This document shows positions 47,040 to 58,365 of a stretch of DNA of 64,000 nucleotides, in pieces. The stretch spans positions 53,944,794-54,008,793 of the forward strand of contig NW_020312817.1 in NCBI RefSeq assembly GCF_003265705.1, given 5' to 3'. This DNA comes from Callorhinus ursinus (Eukaryota; Chordata; Mammalia; Carnivora; Otariidae). A model generated the notes under the pieces. That model had not been told where the DNA came from and ran no database searches. It saw nothing but the letters and a program-made list of their open reading frames with translations. How positions within the stretch are numbered: position 1 is the stretch's first letter; every line of letters begins with the position of its first letter. Both the position numbers and the translations under genes were made by a program.

Positions 47040-47319
47040 TGGAATTTACTGCTTAGAGCTATATTATCCTCATTAAATTTTACAACGTTAGTCCCTTTTT
47101 TAAAGCGGAACTTCGAGTTCTGCTTTTTCCTGACTCTGCTTTATCATTAAGTCGGTTAACCCAGCTCAGTGCTGGTTAAGGCTGAATACCTGTTAGGGGC
47201 AGCAGGTGGAGTGGGCCAGCACACGCGTAACAGGAATGTGTCCACATGGACGTTATGAGGGAGCTGGGGCCCCATTAAACCTTCTTCAGAAGGAGCTCCT
47301 TCTTCAGAGCTGGGGAGGG

Positions 47320-48112
47320 AAGATATCAACTGTTTCCATTTTTGTACGCCTTGAGATATTTTCTAATTTTCCTTTTGACGTCTCTTTGACCCGATTGTTA
47401 GTCAAGAGTGTGTTGTTTAATTTCCATGTACTTGCGAGTTTTCCTGTCTTTTTTTTGTTAGTGATTTCTAGTTTTGATCCACTGTGGTTGGAAAAGATAC
47501 TTGGAATGATTTGTAAATTTGTTAAGACTTGTTTTATAGCCTAATATATGATCCCTCTTGGAGAATGTTCCATGTGAGCTTGAGAAGAATCTGTATTCTG
47601 CTGATGTTGGATGGAGTGTTCTGTATAGGTCTGTGAGGTCCATTTGGTTTATAGTGTTATTCAAGTCTGCTTTCATCTTATTGATTTTCTGTCTGGATGA
47701 TCTAGCCATTATTGAAAGTGGGGTTATCAAAGTTTCCTGCTATTTTTGTGCTGCTGTCCATTTCTCTCTTCAGATCTCCCCTGGTTTATATTTTATATTT
47801 AGGTTCTCTGATGTTGAGTGCACATATATTTATAATTGCTATATCCTCCTGGTGAATTGACCCTTTTATCATTATGTAATGACCTTCTTTTCTCTTGTGA
47901 CAGTTTTTGACGAAAAGTCTACTTTGTCTGATGTAAATAAATACAGCCACCTCAATCTATTTTAGGTGCAATTTGCATGGAATATTTTTGTCCACCCCTA
48001 CATTTTCAGCTTATGTGTGCCCTTAAATCTAAAGCGAGTCTCTTTTGGACAACATACAGTTGGATTTTTTTTTGGATCCACTTATCTACCCTGTATTTTT
48101 TTTTTTTTTATT
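47320..48112 (-). mobile_element. L1 ORF2 endonuclease fragment (antisense)
   Basis: The minus frame at 47458-47730 contains INQMDLTDLYRTLHP, FFSSSHGTFSKRDHILGYKT and SLNKF, the C-terminal part of the L1 ORF2 endonuclease including the catalytic-site S-H-G-x-F-S-x-x-D-H-I block. Surrounded by stops; inactive. Confidence 0.8.
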
Positions 48113-49742
48113 GGGATATCAACTCTGTTAATTCACTGTACGCCCAAGCATCAACCTGCTTTAGGCCACCACGGAGGAGGGGCAAGTCTGGATCAAACAA
48201 AACAAAGCACCAAGGATGCTAGCAGAGCTGATCTGGCTACTAAAGCTGGCCTGAGGGACACGAATGTGCCAAAAGGGGTTTTGTAGGAAATGTGGTAAGG
48301 CTTGCAGTGGGGGATTTGTTCTTCACAGTAAGTGATATGTCATATAGACTCATTTGGTCATTTTGAGGTAGAACTAAATGTAATCTGTTCATTCAAAGCT
48401 CCCAGGATTTGAGTATGTGAGCCCAAGCACTTTATTATGCAAATTCTTTGCTTGGACAGCTGTTTGAATGAGTCTAAGCATCAGTTAACCCAAACATAAT
48501 AAATATCAATTGATGAGCTAACAGAAATACTGAGACTTCTAGCTTCTGATAATGATGAATTAGCCTATATCAGACTAACCTTGCTGACAGAACAACTACA
48601 AACCTGGACAAAACATTAAAAAAATAAGTGTCTGAAGGCACTGGAGAGTGACCCAAAGCAGGCCGAAACTAAAGAGAGGCAAGACCTTTGAAAGAAATGT
48701 ATATCATCTATTGTTGATCAGAGTTTTCCAATATTACATGACAAAAAAATCCACTGAGGACTCATTCCCCACTTAGTCCTTATTCCCCAGCCCCCCTTTC
48801 CTGCTGACACAACCTCTTTGTTCAAGTGGCGCTAAATGGCAGCCAGGAGGGCCAAGGTTGGGAAGGCCTGGGCTACCTCTGTCTTGTTTCCCTTAAGAAG
48901 ATAACGTAGCACCGGCTTCCTGAGTCTTGTGATTGGTCTATGGGTGGCCGTATGAACTCAGTTCTGGTCAAGGAGACCTAAGTGGGAATTTGCTAAATGA
49001 GACTTTCAGGAAGGGTCTTTCTTTCCTGATAAAGAAGCACAGACCCAGCTGGCATGCAAGTCTGCCCTCTGCTCTCTCCTGTTATTCTTCCTTCAGCTTG
49101 GACATGACGCGGATGCCGGGAGATGCATCTGCTATTTGGGGACCATCAGGCAATAATCCTGGAGAGGAAAGGTTCAGGAAAGAGTGAGCTAGAGTGCTGG
49201 ATGGCATCATTCTAGAGCAGTTCCACCTGGGACCATCATTCCGGGGATTCATCTGACACAGAGCAATGTCTGTTTGTTGGAGTTGCTGTGACTGTGTTAT
49301 CTTTATTTGCAGCTAAAAGCATTCCTTACACACCTGAAAAGGCAGAATCAATCCTCTGGGCACACATGGCCCAGGCTCTGGGCCCACCCCGGCACCAGTG
49401 CCTGCACTCTGCTCCCCGCCACGATTCCTTCGGAAATTCCAGGTTCACCACATTCCTGCACTCACACTGCAGACACCTGATGCCATGCACTTTTCAAAGA
49501 ATGACTGAGAAAAAACTGTTACTGGGAGCCCACCATCTAGCTCTCCCTGCCTGCTTTTCCTTCTTTTAGTCCAGACCCCGTCCGCAGTTGCTCCCTCAGC
49601 TCCGAAGCAACTGTGTGAGGCTGTAGCAACTCTTTTGAAAGGACTCAGGACACACCCAGGAACCGAAGCAAGTGTTTCTTGGGTTCTGGGGTCTGGGTCT
49701 ACCCCATGTAAGGAGGTGAGCCCATTTCCTCAGCATGCTTCT
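48113..49742. other. Intergenic DNA with old repeat remnants
   Basis: No gene recognised. The part at 48900-49270 reads like an old LTR-type repeat (CTTGTGATTGGTCTATGG, CTTGGACATGACGCGGATGC) but is not assigned. The frame ending at 48286 (STKDASRADLATKAGLRDTN) could not be matched to a family. Confidence 0.35.
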
Positions 49743-50432
49743 TTTTTTTTCTTTAAATTTTTATTGTTATGTTAATCACCATACATTACATCATTAGTTT
49801 TTGATGTAGTGTTCCAGGATTCATTGTTTGTGCATAACACCCAGTGCTCCACGCAGAACGTGCCCTCTTTAATACCCATCACCAGGCTAACCCATCCCCC
49901 CACCCCCCTCCCCTCTAGAACCCTCAGTTTGTTTTTCAGAGTCCATAGTCTCTCATGGTTCATCTCCCCCTCCGATTTCTCCCCCTTCATTCTTCCCCTC
50001 CTGCTATCTTCTTCTTCCTTTTTTTTTCTTAACATATATTGCATTGTTTGTTTCAGAGGTACAGGTCTGTGATTCATCAGTCTTGCACAATTCACAACAC
50101 TCACCATAGCACATACCCTCCCCAATGTCTATCACCCAGCCACCCCATCCCTCCCACCCCCCACCACTCCAGCAACCCTCAGTTTGTTTCCTGAGATTAA
50201 GAATTCCTCATATCAGTGAGGTCATATGATACATGTCTTTCTCTGATTGACTTATTTCACTCAGCATAATACCCTCCAGTTCCATCCACGTCATTGCAAA
50301 TGGCAAGATCTCATTCCTTTTGATGGCTGCATAATATTCCACTGTATATATATATATACCACCTCTTCTTTATCCATTCATCTGTCGATGGACATCTTGG
50401 CTCTTTCCACAGTTTGGCTATTGTGGACATTC
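49743..50432 (-). mobile_element. Young 5'-truncated L1 (antisense) with target-site duplication
   Basis: Full 3' UTR and ORF2 end in antisense, near identical to the copies at 54490 and 43825. Exact 15-bp duplications CCTCAGCATGCTTCT at 49728-49742 and 50433-50447. Confidence 0.92.
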
Positions 50433-50447
50433 CCTCAGCATGCTTCT

Positions 50448-52466
50448 AACTGCAGGGGAGGACTCTCTGGCTATAGCAGGGGTCCCCCTGCTCATGCTGT
50501 AGCATGTGACCTAGTGAAGCCATCCCCTGAGAATTCATCCCTCATGTTTCTAATGACACAGCCCCCCTTTTGACCTTTCTCTGAAAAGTTGCCTTTGCCA
50601 CCTCCATAAGATCGCGGCTTAGGCACATAGTACAACGGCCAACCGTTCTCTCCTTAATGACCTCTGGCACCCTCACTTTCCTCCTGTTTGACCCGATTCA
50701 GTTGCCATGGTAGGGAGGTTCCTGGGGTAATTGCTGGCCTGTAACAGGCTGACGTCGGTCTCCACTCCAAGGGTCCTGCCCAGAGTGTGTTTGATTTTTG
50801 CCAGGAGATCCTCAGAATACTCTACTACTGGACTTCCACTCCCCTGGGACCAGGGTGTGGGTGGGCATTGCCAGAGAATAGCTCAAAGGAAATTTCTGGA
50901 GGTGTTGGGAACCTTCTACATCTTCATCTAGGTCATGGCTACAAGGGTCTCTTCATGTAGATATTCATGGAGCCGTATGCTGAAAATCCCGCACTCTACT
51001 GTATGTTGTGCCCCACCAAAAATGCCTATAGATTTTTATAAAATTTGTAATGCAATTGAATACAGAGAAGGCCCACCCAGTGTGTGGCCATCTTAGGAGA
51101 CACCACAAGTTGACCATGGGCTGTAGGCGGCCCCCAGCAGCACTGGAAGGCTCCTGCTCATGCTGGAGCCAGGACAGAGGGCTGGGTGTGGTGGGGATTT
51201 GTGGGCCCATGGACAGCAACAACTGTGCTCAAGGGACAGCCCAGGGGACAAGCTCAGGGGGACAGCCTGGGGGAAATGCACCATCAAAAGTGAAGCAGGC
51301 CAATGAAGAGACTCCATAGGAATAGTTGTCCAGAGGTCTGTGTGAAACGGTGGGGCTGGTCTCTCTGCTCCAGGCAGGCTGCAGGATGAGGTGAAGCAGC
51401 ACATTCCAGGAAGGATAAAGGGCCCGCATCCTGATCCCTTGGGAAACTGAGGCACAGAGCAAGCAGGGAACCAGAGAATAAACACGGAGCAGCTACTGCC
51501 CTTGGCTGGTGAGCTGGCTCCCATACCCCCAGACCTGAGGCTCAGGAATAGCTGGTTCTTCCCTAGGCTGCAGAGAAGAAGAAGAATGGCAAGAGTTAGG
51601 AGCACAGCTGGCCAGGGTGGAAGGGCAGCAAAGGGACAAGACTGCCCCCTAAAGAGAAGTCTGCCAGAGGAGTGTCACTCCCAAACCAGGAGGCCAGGCA
51701 CCTGACCTCAGTCTTGGTTCTCTTCTCTCTGAGAAGCACCTCGCGGGCAAGCGTGGAAGTTTTGCAAGAATCTCGGTGATTTCCTGGAGGGAGCATTTTG
51801 TGTGGTCCCAGCTGGGATTTAGTCATGACAGAGAACTTCTGGTGATCCGTCCCAGTGACTGTCTGCAGGAAGCTGAGGACAAAGCCCAGGGAGAGCTCAA
51901 GCTCAGGAAAGCGGGAGTTGGGCTGTGGTCCAACCCAACCACAAACCCTGGATGGGGATAGCAATGCTAAATGCATGGTGAGGTCTCACACTCAGATTTG
52001 TCCCCAGTTGTCCCCAGGGGCTCATACTGGAGGTCTCAGAGTTGCCAGTGGGGAACAATGGCACCAAAGCTTGGGGGAGACGCATTCTCCCCATCTCTGC
52101 GTGGAGCCTACAAGGCCCGTGCTCCTCTGAATCCCAAAGGCTCCCCAACAAGTGGCAGACATGCCAGGGTCTGCCCCAGACACCACATAGCCGATTGTGG
52201 AGACGGCTCAGCTGAGGACACTGGGGGCTGTGGGTTTCCAGACCCCTTCTCCTGGTCCTCAGAGGTCAGTGACTGCAGGCACCCCAAGAGAGGGGGAAAA
52301 AAAAGAGAAAGGAAATAGATTTCCCTGCTTGGAAGATCAATGGGCCAATTCTTAACCACTTCTTAGGTGCTTCCAGAGAGGCTCAGAAACTAGTACAATG
52401 GATTTAGCAAGAAGGTTGAGTTCTTCGATCACAAGTGGACTGAAGTAACAGACTAATGTTAGTGTG
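50448..52466. other. GC-richer unassigned region with a 170-codon open frame
   Basis: Contains the longest near-isolated frame outside known genes (51093-51605, minus, 170 codons). It starts with a hydrophobic stretch (MLLTLAILLLLCSL) and is rich in P, S, C and G. No domain is recognised, the opposite strand is also open in pieces, and no splice or promoter context supports it. Most likely a chance frame in GC-rich DNA or in an unassigned LTR. Confidence 0.4.
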
Positions 52467-52612
52467 ATCTTGATTTCAGCTCCAGTCATGATCTCAGGGT
52501 CGTGAGATTGAGCCCCTCCTCGGGCCCTGCACTGGGCGTGGAGCCTGCTTGAGATCCGCTCTCTCCCTTTCCCTCTGCCCCTCCCCTCCCCTCTTAAAAA
52601 AAAAAAAAAAAA
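52467..52612 (+). repeat. CAN-SINE, head-truncated
   Basis: Starts within the B-box region (GTCATGATCTCAGGGTCGTG), then body and a poly-A of 17 bases. An older subfamily (GATCCGCTCTCTCCC). Confidence 0.85.
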
Positions 52613-53534
52613 GGTGCTAGGTGCTCCAAACTCTGACACGATCTTCTGTGGACATCGTCTGTATCCCCAATACTCCTTGCTTGTTTATTCTTGTTTCTGA
52701 AATGAAAGGAGCCAGGGATGTTGTGTGTGTGGGTGGGGCTGGCTCTGTCCCTCCCAGCCGTAGGAATGGATTGTTAAAACACCAGTGCTAAGGGATCAGG
52801 TCCCTTATTCATCTGTAACAGAAATGCCTGGGGATTACCACTAAGGGGGTTAGACCAGTTCCAAAGAGAGCTCTGGGAGGCCTCACTTCACCTGGATCTC
52901 CCCCCCGGGGGTTTTCATGGTGGGGGCTGGGCCACCACAGCGAATAGGCTTCCACAGAATCTCAGGCCCAGAGACAGAGATGTGGTCCCAGACCTAAGGG
53001 CTTAAGGCTGCACTGTGCTTCTGTCTTTCTGAATTCTCAAGGGACTCCTCAAAGGACACCCCAGAGAGAGGCCCTTAGAAAGGAGCCAGTCTGCGGGGGG
53101 GGGGGGCACCTCCTTCCTCACACCGTCCTAGCTTGCACGCTGTGGATGGACCCTGCATGTTTGGGAAGGCCGGACACTCCAGAGAGAGCAGTGCAACTGG
53201 GGGCAGCTCATCCACTGGTTGGACCAGTGAGGCAAGAAACTATAGTTCCAACCTGGAGGGAGAAAGCGTACCCAATTTTCCAGATGACGAGGCTGGATCT
53301 GGGGTTGAAAGGAAGAAGGTAGAGGATGAAATGAGCAGCTTCCCATTGGCAGAGTTGGGGCTGGGCCCCTGAGCGCTGGTTTCAGGTCAGTGGCCCCCAC
53401 CGGGTGGGTCAGACTCACGCGGCCACCCTGGAGGCTCAGAGCCCAGGGATCTCACCACAGACGGAGACTCCCATAAAGGACAGATGTTGGACTATGAAAC
53501 AGGAAGCGGGGTCCACTGCCAGTGCAGTACCTTT
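52613..53534. other. Intergenic DNA, unassigned
   Basis: A G-run at 53095-53106. Overlapping frames at 53128-53418 have no family features. Confidence 0.35.
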
Positions 53535-53540
53535 GTGTTG

Positions 53541-53745
53541 TTTTTTTTTTTTAGGATTTTATTTATTTATTTGAGAGAGAGAGGGACAGAGATGGTGACA
53601 GAAAGCATGAGTATGGAGGAGAGAGAGAGGGAGAAGCAGACTCCTTGCTGAGCAGGGAGCCTGATGTGGGGCTCGATCCCACGACCCTGGGATCATGACC
53701 TGAGCCAAAGGCAGACGCTTAACTGACTGAGCCACCTAGGCGTCC
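53541..53745 (-). repeat. CAN-SINE (antisense)
   Basis: Tail to CCACCTAGGCGTCC head. CCAGTGCAGTACCTTTG and CCAATGCAGTTCCTTTA flank it. Confidence 0.93.
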
Positions 53746-54470
53746 AACCAATGCAGTTCCTTTAAGAAGAAAGAGAAGCATTTTACAAAAAAAGATCTTT
53801 TAATCACTTTAAGACCCCACAGTAGCATGGAGATATTTTGAGTTGTTCCTAAATTAGATGAGGTCATCAGAACAGCCCTACTATCAAGAGACTGTGGGAC
53901 TAAAATGGAAGAACTCCCCTGTTGCAATAAATGGCCTCACATCCCCTCTTTCTATTTCTTTTGCTGACCTTTATTATCCTCTTTGACCCCCCTCACCTCA
54001 GCCCCTCAAGTTCTCCCTGTTCTCCTGCTGGATCCTCCTGTTACGAAGAAGACTTGTTCATTGGGTTAATGTATACTAAGATGTAAGCGCTGGGCAGCGG
54101 CCCAATGGGAAGAGGTAACCGTCTATCTCTAGAATAGCAAGTGGCTGTTGAAACCTTATCTGGTAGCTTCCCAAGTTAGTCATCCCTGATCTCCCACCAC
54201 CATCCCAGCAGGAGCGGCAGGCACTGAGATGTTCCTTCCCCAGTGTGATCTACGATTAGGGGCCTGGGCAGCATGAGAAAGAGGAGGACCGAAAACCCCA
54301 AAGCAATGGGCCTCTAATGGTGGGATGGTGATGAAGCTTTGGGTCAGGTGAGGCTATCCACCAAGGAGAGGGATGTCCTTGACCTTCCAGGCAAGCTAAA
54401 TTAATTCTGACTCTTGTTCTCAGTGAGCCCTGGTGTCAGGAAGTCATTTCTGCCACCAGAGAGAAATAAT
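53746..54470. other. Expected zone of the missing last exon of the gastrokine pseudogene
   Basis: Searched by eye on the minus strand for the gastrokine C terminus (W-I-x-x-I-S-x-C or G-I-x-G-I-S-I-C). No convincing match. Confidence 0.4.
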
Positions 54471-54489
54471 CCCAAGCTACATTATTTTT

Positions 54490-55220
54490 TTTACTATGTT
54501 ATGTTAATCACCATATATTACATCATTAGTTTTTGATGTAGTGTTCCATGATTCATTGTTTCTGCATAACACCCAGTGCTCCACGCAGAATGTGCCCTCT
54601 TTAATACCCATCACCAGGCTAACCCATCCTCCCACGCCCCTCCCCTCTAGAACCCTCAGTTTGTTTCTCAGAGTCCACAGTCTCTCATGGTTCATCTCCC
54701 CCTCTGATTCCCACCCCCCTTCATTTTTCCCTTCTTACTATCTTCCTTTTTTTTTTTAACATATAATGTATTATTTGTTTCAGAAGTACAGATCTGTGAT
54801 TCAACAGTCTTGCACAATTCACAGCGCTCACCATAGCACATACCCTCCCCAATGTCTACCACCCAGCCACCCCATCCCTCCCGCCCCCCACCACTCCAGC
54901 AACCCTCAGTTTGTTTCCTGAGATTAAGAATTCCTCATATCAGTGAGATCATATGATACATGTCTTTCTCTGATTGACTTATTTCGCTCAGCATAATACC
55001 CTCCAGTTCCATCCACGTCGTTGCAAATGGCAAGATCTCATTCCTTTTGATGGCTGCATAATATTCCATTGTATATATACCACCTCTTCTTTATCCATTC
55101 ATCTGTCGATGGACATCTTGGCTCTTTCCACAGTTTGGCTATTGTGGACATTGCTGCTATAAACATCGGGGTGCCCGTACCCCTTCGGATCCCTACATTT
55201 GTATCTTTGGGGTAAATACC
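54490..55220 (-). mobile_element. Young 5'-truncated L1 (antisense) with 19-bp target-site duplication
   Basis: L1 3' end in antisense, nearly identical to 49743-50432. The perfect duplication CCCAAGCTACATTATTTTT occurs at 54471-54489 and 55221-55239. It lies 150 bp beyond the donor side of the gastrokine pseudogene's exon 5. Confidence 0.95.
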
Positions 55221-55367
55221 CCCAAGCTACATTATTTTTATAGCCAGTAGCAAAGAGGTGGAACAGACCGGAAAATGGTCATTAGAATTTGTCAATGACC
55301 TAAAAATCATACTGCATTTTTTTGTCTCATCCATGGACTTGACTTCCTAGTCAAATTATTAACACAC

Positions 55368-55516
55368 CTTCTTTCCACTGCTGGGGAAAGTTGGTGGGGA
55401 TCTCTTGGCACGTAGTCCTTGATGGGCTTTCCACACTGGGCTAAGTTCTTGACTTGGCTTAATAGTGAATACAGTGTAGGTCAGACCGCAACTGGAGGCA
55501 TAATACTTTTTAAAGA
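55368..55516 (-). pseudogene. Decayed gastrokine (GKN3-like) exon 5
   Basis: Between a pyrimidine-rich CTTCTTCCAG acceptor and a GTGTGT donor lie 149 nt whose phase-0 reading gives SLKSIMPPVAV, stop, PTLYSLLSQVKNLAQCGKPI, then KDYVPRDPHQL. YSLLSQVKNLAQCGKPI aligns with the GKN1 exon 5 YSINSEEVKDLSKLGKPI of this window with one gap, and the first 12 positions align ungapped with GKN2 exon 5. The stop (TGA, 55481-55483) falls exactly on the GKN2 tryptophan of YFWVKY. The BRICHOS cysteine after PI is replaced by valine. The exon ends in phase 2 instead of the phase 1 of both intact genes, implying an indel. No expression is expected. Confidence 0.75.
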
Positions 55517-56554
55517 CTGGAAGAAGTGGCATTTCAAAATGGTGAGACAGTATATAGAGGTGGTACAGCAAGGAGGAAGAGAGAGAAACATATTCCAGGG
55601 CACCCAGAGGATGCAGTTTCCAAAAATAGCTGTGAACTCAAACCTGGCCCTCGTTTTGTCTCTAGCAGCAATACCCAATCTGGCCACAAGGTGACGACCT
55701 TACTCAAGAAAAAAAATGTGCCCGTCCTTGTGACTCGGGCTATGTTCCTTTTACCCTTAATTTCTCAACTTTTCTAGCCTCCAACTCTTTTCTCATCTCT
55801 AATGATAGCGTAGAATGGGCTTGAATTGTTTTTGCTTTTATATTATGGTTTTACTTGCTATAAATCAGATGAGTGGAATAGTTTCTTTAAAAATTTGCCT
55901 TTTTTTTTTTGGTAACCTTAAACACTTCATTATAAAACCACCATTTTAGAAATGACAAAACAATTCTAAAAAAGATTTTTTAAATGTGACCCGAAGCGCA
56001 TTTTTTTTTCCTCAAGAATCAGTGACCCTCCTGCTACAGACATTCAGACATTTGTGCTGCCCAAATATGCTGGCCAGGTTACTTAAGCAAATGACAGCAG
56101 AGTTCAAAGACTTGCCAAGAACTTCCTATTGGTGTTTAAGTCATTTGACTACCCTTGCCATTTAAGAGGCTGAGAGGGAGAGAGAGTTTCAGCACTCCTG
56201 GGCTTATTTTCAACCAGTGATAAAATGTGTGTATGTGTTTGGACAGTGTGCAGGGGAGGAGAGATGGCACGGGGGTGCAAAGACGCTATTAGTTCCCTCC
56301 AGTATTTATATTTAACAACTGAGGCTCACTAACAGGTGGCTCACACCCTTTTGGGGTACATCAAAATTATGTCATCGCATGGAATTCTCATCGATCCAAT
56401 TATGGTCTGACTTAAATGAATCAAGGGCCTTTGCGTGATGGTGAGGATTTCATGGGCATTAAGAAGCAAGCATACACTGACTTCCCCCCATGGGTCCAGC
56501 ATCCCGCTAGCAGGTCGGGATGCTGCGTTGGAGGGCACCAAACACAGAGGGCAC
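55517..56554. other. Intron 4 of the gastrokine pseudogene, unassigned
   Basis: No additional exon. The frames at 55419-55777 (+) and 55481-55687 (-) overlap the exon 5 area in other frames. Confidence 0.4.
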
Positions 56555-56665
56555 CACAGTGAGCTGATGGTTCAGAGCCTCGTCGGCCAAAGTTGGGAAG
56601 GCAGCCTGGTCCATCTTGGTCAGGACACAGGCCGTCCTGCCAAACAGCAGAGCCGTCAACAGGGC
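56555..56665 (-). pseudogene. Gastrokine (GKN3-like) exon 4, BRICHOS first-cysteine exon
   Basis: After TTTTGCTTTAAG comes a 37-codon block, exactly the exon 4 length of GKN1 and GKN2: ALLTALLFGRTACVLTKMDQ, then AAFPTLADEALNHQLTV, then a GT. It aligns ungapped with GKN2 exon 4: cysteine at position 13, KMD at 17-19, P at 24, L at 26. This block is itself open, but the acceptor is AAG instead of CAG, the donor GTGCCC is poor, and the next exon carries a stop. Probably the GKN3 equivalent (GKN3 is also a pseudogene in humans); direct orthology is inference from position, tail to tail with GKN2. Confidence 0.78.
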
Positions 56666-56924
56666 CTTAAAGCAAAACAGCAGATCCATGTCATTGGCTC
56701 AGTCACAGTACTAGTGGACTCGTACTCGCCATCAGCGCTGGTATGTAGATGTTCTCTAGACTGTGACAGAGTCCCGGGCAGAGTGCGGCCCCGCGCCCCC
56801 CAGCACAGGGCCAGCAGCAGGATCCGCGGAACACACAGAACCCTGCTGCTCCTGGGACCCGTGGCCTTGTCCACCTGCTGCAGGACTGGTGGGACTGGAG
56901 GGGGGGGCTGGTCAGCACCTGTTC

Positions 56925-57030
56925 TGCCACTGAGCAACCTTCACGGTCCTCAGCCGTTTCCACGAGCCTCAGTTTCCCCAAATGTAAAGCGGGAATTTGG
57001 GGCCCTCTCCCACAGGTCTGTCGTGAGGAT
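56925..57030 (-). repeat. MIR (antisense)
   Basis: GAGCCTCAGTTTCCCCAAAT with GTAAAGCGGG downstream is the antisense MIR core. Confidence 0.65.
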
Positions 57031-57734
57031 GAGGGTATCCCTCCATTCATCCCGGAATCTGGGATCTGCCCTTTTATGACATTGACTGCCCAGGCCCCAC
57101 CCTGCTCCTGTTATGTCATCCCTGGCTGCCTCAGTTTCCCTGGCGTTTGCCTCTGTCCTTTCTTTTGTTTTCCCTGGACCCCAGACCCAAATATTTTCTC
57201 CAAAGCAGGCACCTCTGGGCCAACATTTCCTAAGCAGATACAATCTTCTAGCAAACATTATCTTGCTACCTCTTGTATCCATCCTGAGCTTCTCTCTACC
57301 CAAGTCTACTCAACTTGTGATGGCTTGATTGCTCCTACTTCTTCCTAAAATTCATTCCAGGCCCATAGGCAGCCAGGATCCCAGTTCACCCTCTCTTGAT
57401 AGGCGGCTGAATCTTTTACAAAGTTAATTTTTACAACTGATCTTTTCTTAAAGCAAGGCTTTTTATCTAGGCCCATGATTTGTGGATTGTTCTAAAATGG
57501 CCTCCTGAAATTTCATGTAAAACTTTATTTGTGGATGAGGCTTGTTTCTCCCCAGGGAGAAGAGCCATACTTACCATCAAAATTTTTCAAGGGTCTTATC
57601 TTAAAAAGTTTAAGAACCACTGCCTCTAAGATCCTCTTTTCCCTACAGAAAATAGATATTTATCTTTTCTTTTTTAATTTATTTTCTGGTCTCCTACTTA
57701 ACTTCACTTGGGAAAACTTCAGAAGGGGAGAATA
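57031..57734. other. Intergenic DNA with a possible old DNA-transposon piece
   Basis: The text at 57600-57625 reads, on the minus strand, AGTGGTTCTTAAACTTTTTA, a phrase typical of ends of old dispersed repeats. No exon recognised. Confidence 0.35.
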
Positions 57735-57910
57735 GTAAGGAAGAATGATTTTAGGTGGCAAAACCATTTTGGGGAAGTATAGTATGGGTTCACCCATTTC
57801 ACAGATTTGGAAATAAGACCCAGAGACATAAAGTGAATGCCAGATCTAGGGTCATACAGCAAATTAGTGACAGCGTAGGGACCTGTCCAATTTGCTGCTG
57901 GCCCCAGGCC
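57735..57910 (+). repeat. MIR
   Basis: TTTCACAGATTTGGAAATAA, GACCCAGAGACATAAAGTGA and GGTCATACAGCAAATTAGTG follow the MIR core. Confidence 0.7.
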
Positions 57911-58181
57911 CTTTGCAGAGACCTCCCATCCTCCTTCCAGGCTCTGTATTACCCCAGGTGCGAATTTCCCTTCTCTTTCACCCCGGGCCCATACCAGACC
58001 AACAATGGCTCATCTTCTTGCAGATTCCTGGGCCAAAGTCACTCTTTTCAAGCATCTCAAATCTAGGGCCTTGAGCTTTAGAAAAACAAACCAAAGAATG
58101 CAGAAGGCCAGCCGTCCCTGGATTAGCAGCCTAGAGCCCTTCATCTGTGACTTCTCTGGGCCTCATTGTGGTTCCTCTTGG

Positions 58182-58218
58182 TCTTCCTCCCTCCCTCCCT
58201 CCCTCCTTTCTTTCTTTT

Positions 58219-58294
<76 letters not shown>

Positions 58295-58318
58295 TTCTTT
58301 CTTTCTTTCTTTCCTTCT
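58182..58318 (+). repeat. (CTTT)n / (CCCT)n microsatellite
   Basis: A CCTCCCTCCCTCCCTCC run passes into about 110 bp of CTTT units with a few interruptions. Confidence 0.97.
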
Positions 58319-58365
58319 TCTTCCTTTTTTTATTTTTTTTATTTTTTTATTTTTATTTTTTTTTT

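Noticed and set aside
47966..48286. Frame ending STKDASRADLATKAGLRDTN as a possible processed pseudogene
   Set aside because: No family could be named, and the N-terminal part is L1-derived.
54181..54360. Possible last exon of the gastrokine pseudogene (minus-strand FGVFGPPLSH or GRNISVPA)
   Set aside because: Only a few residues recall the GIFGISIC ending, with no cysteine and no stop at the right place.
56435..57079. 214-codon plus-strand open frame, the longest in the window
   Set aside because: It runs antisense across the gastrokine pseudogene exon 4 and a MIR, and has no domain of its own.
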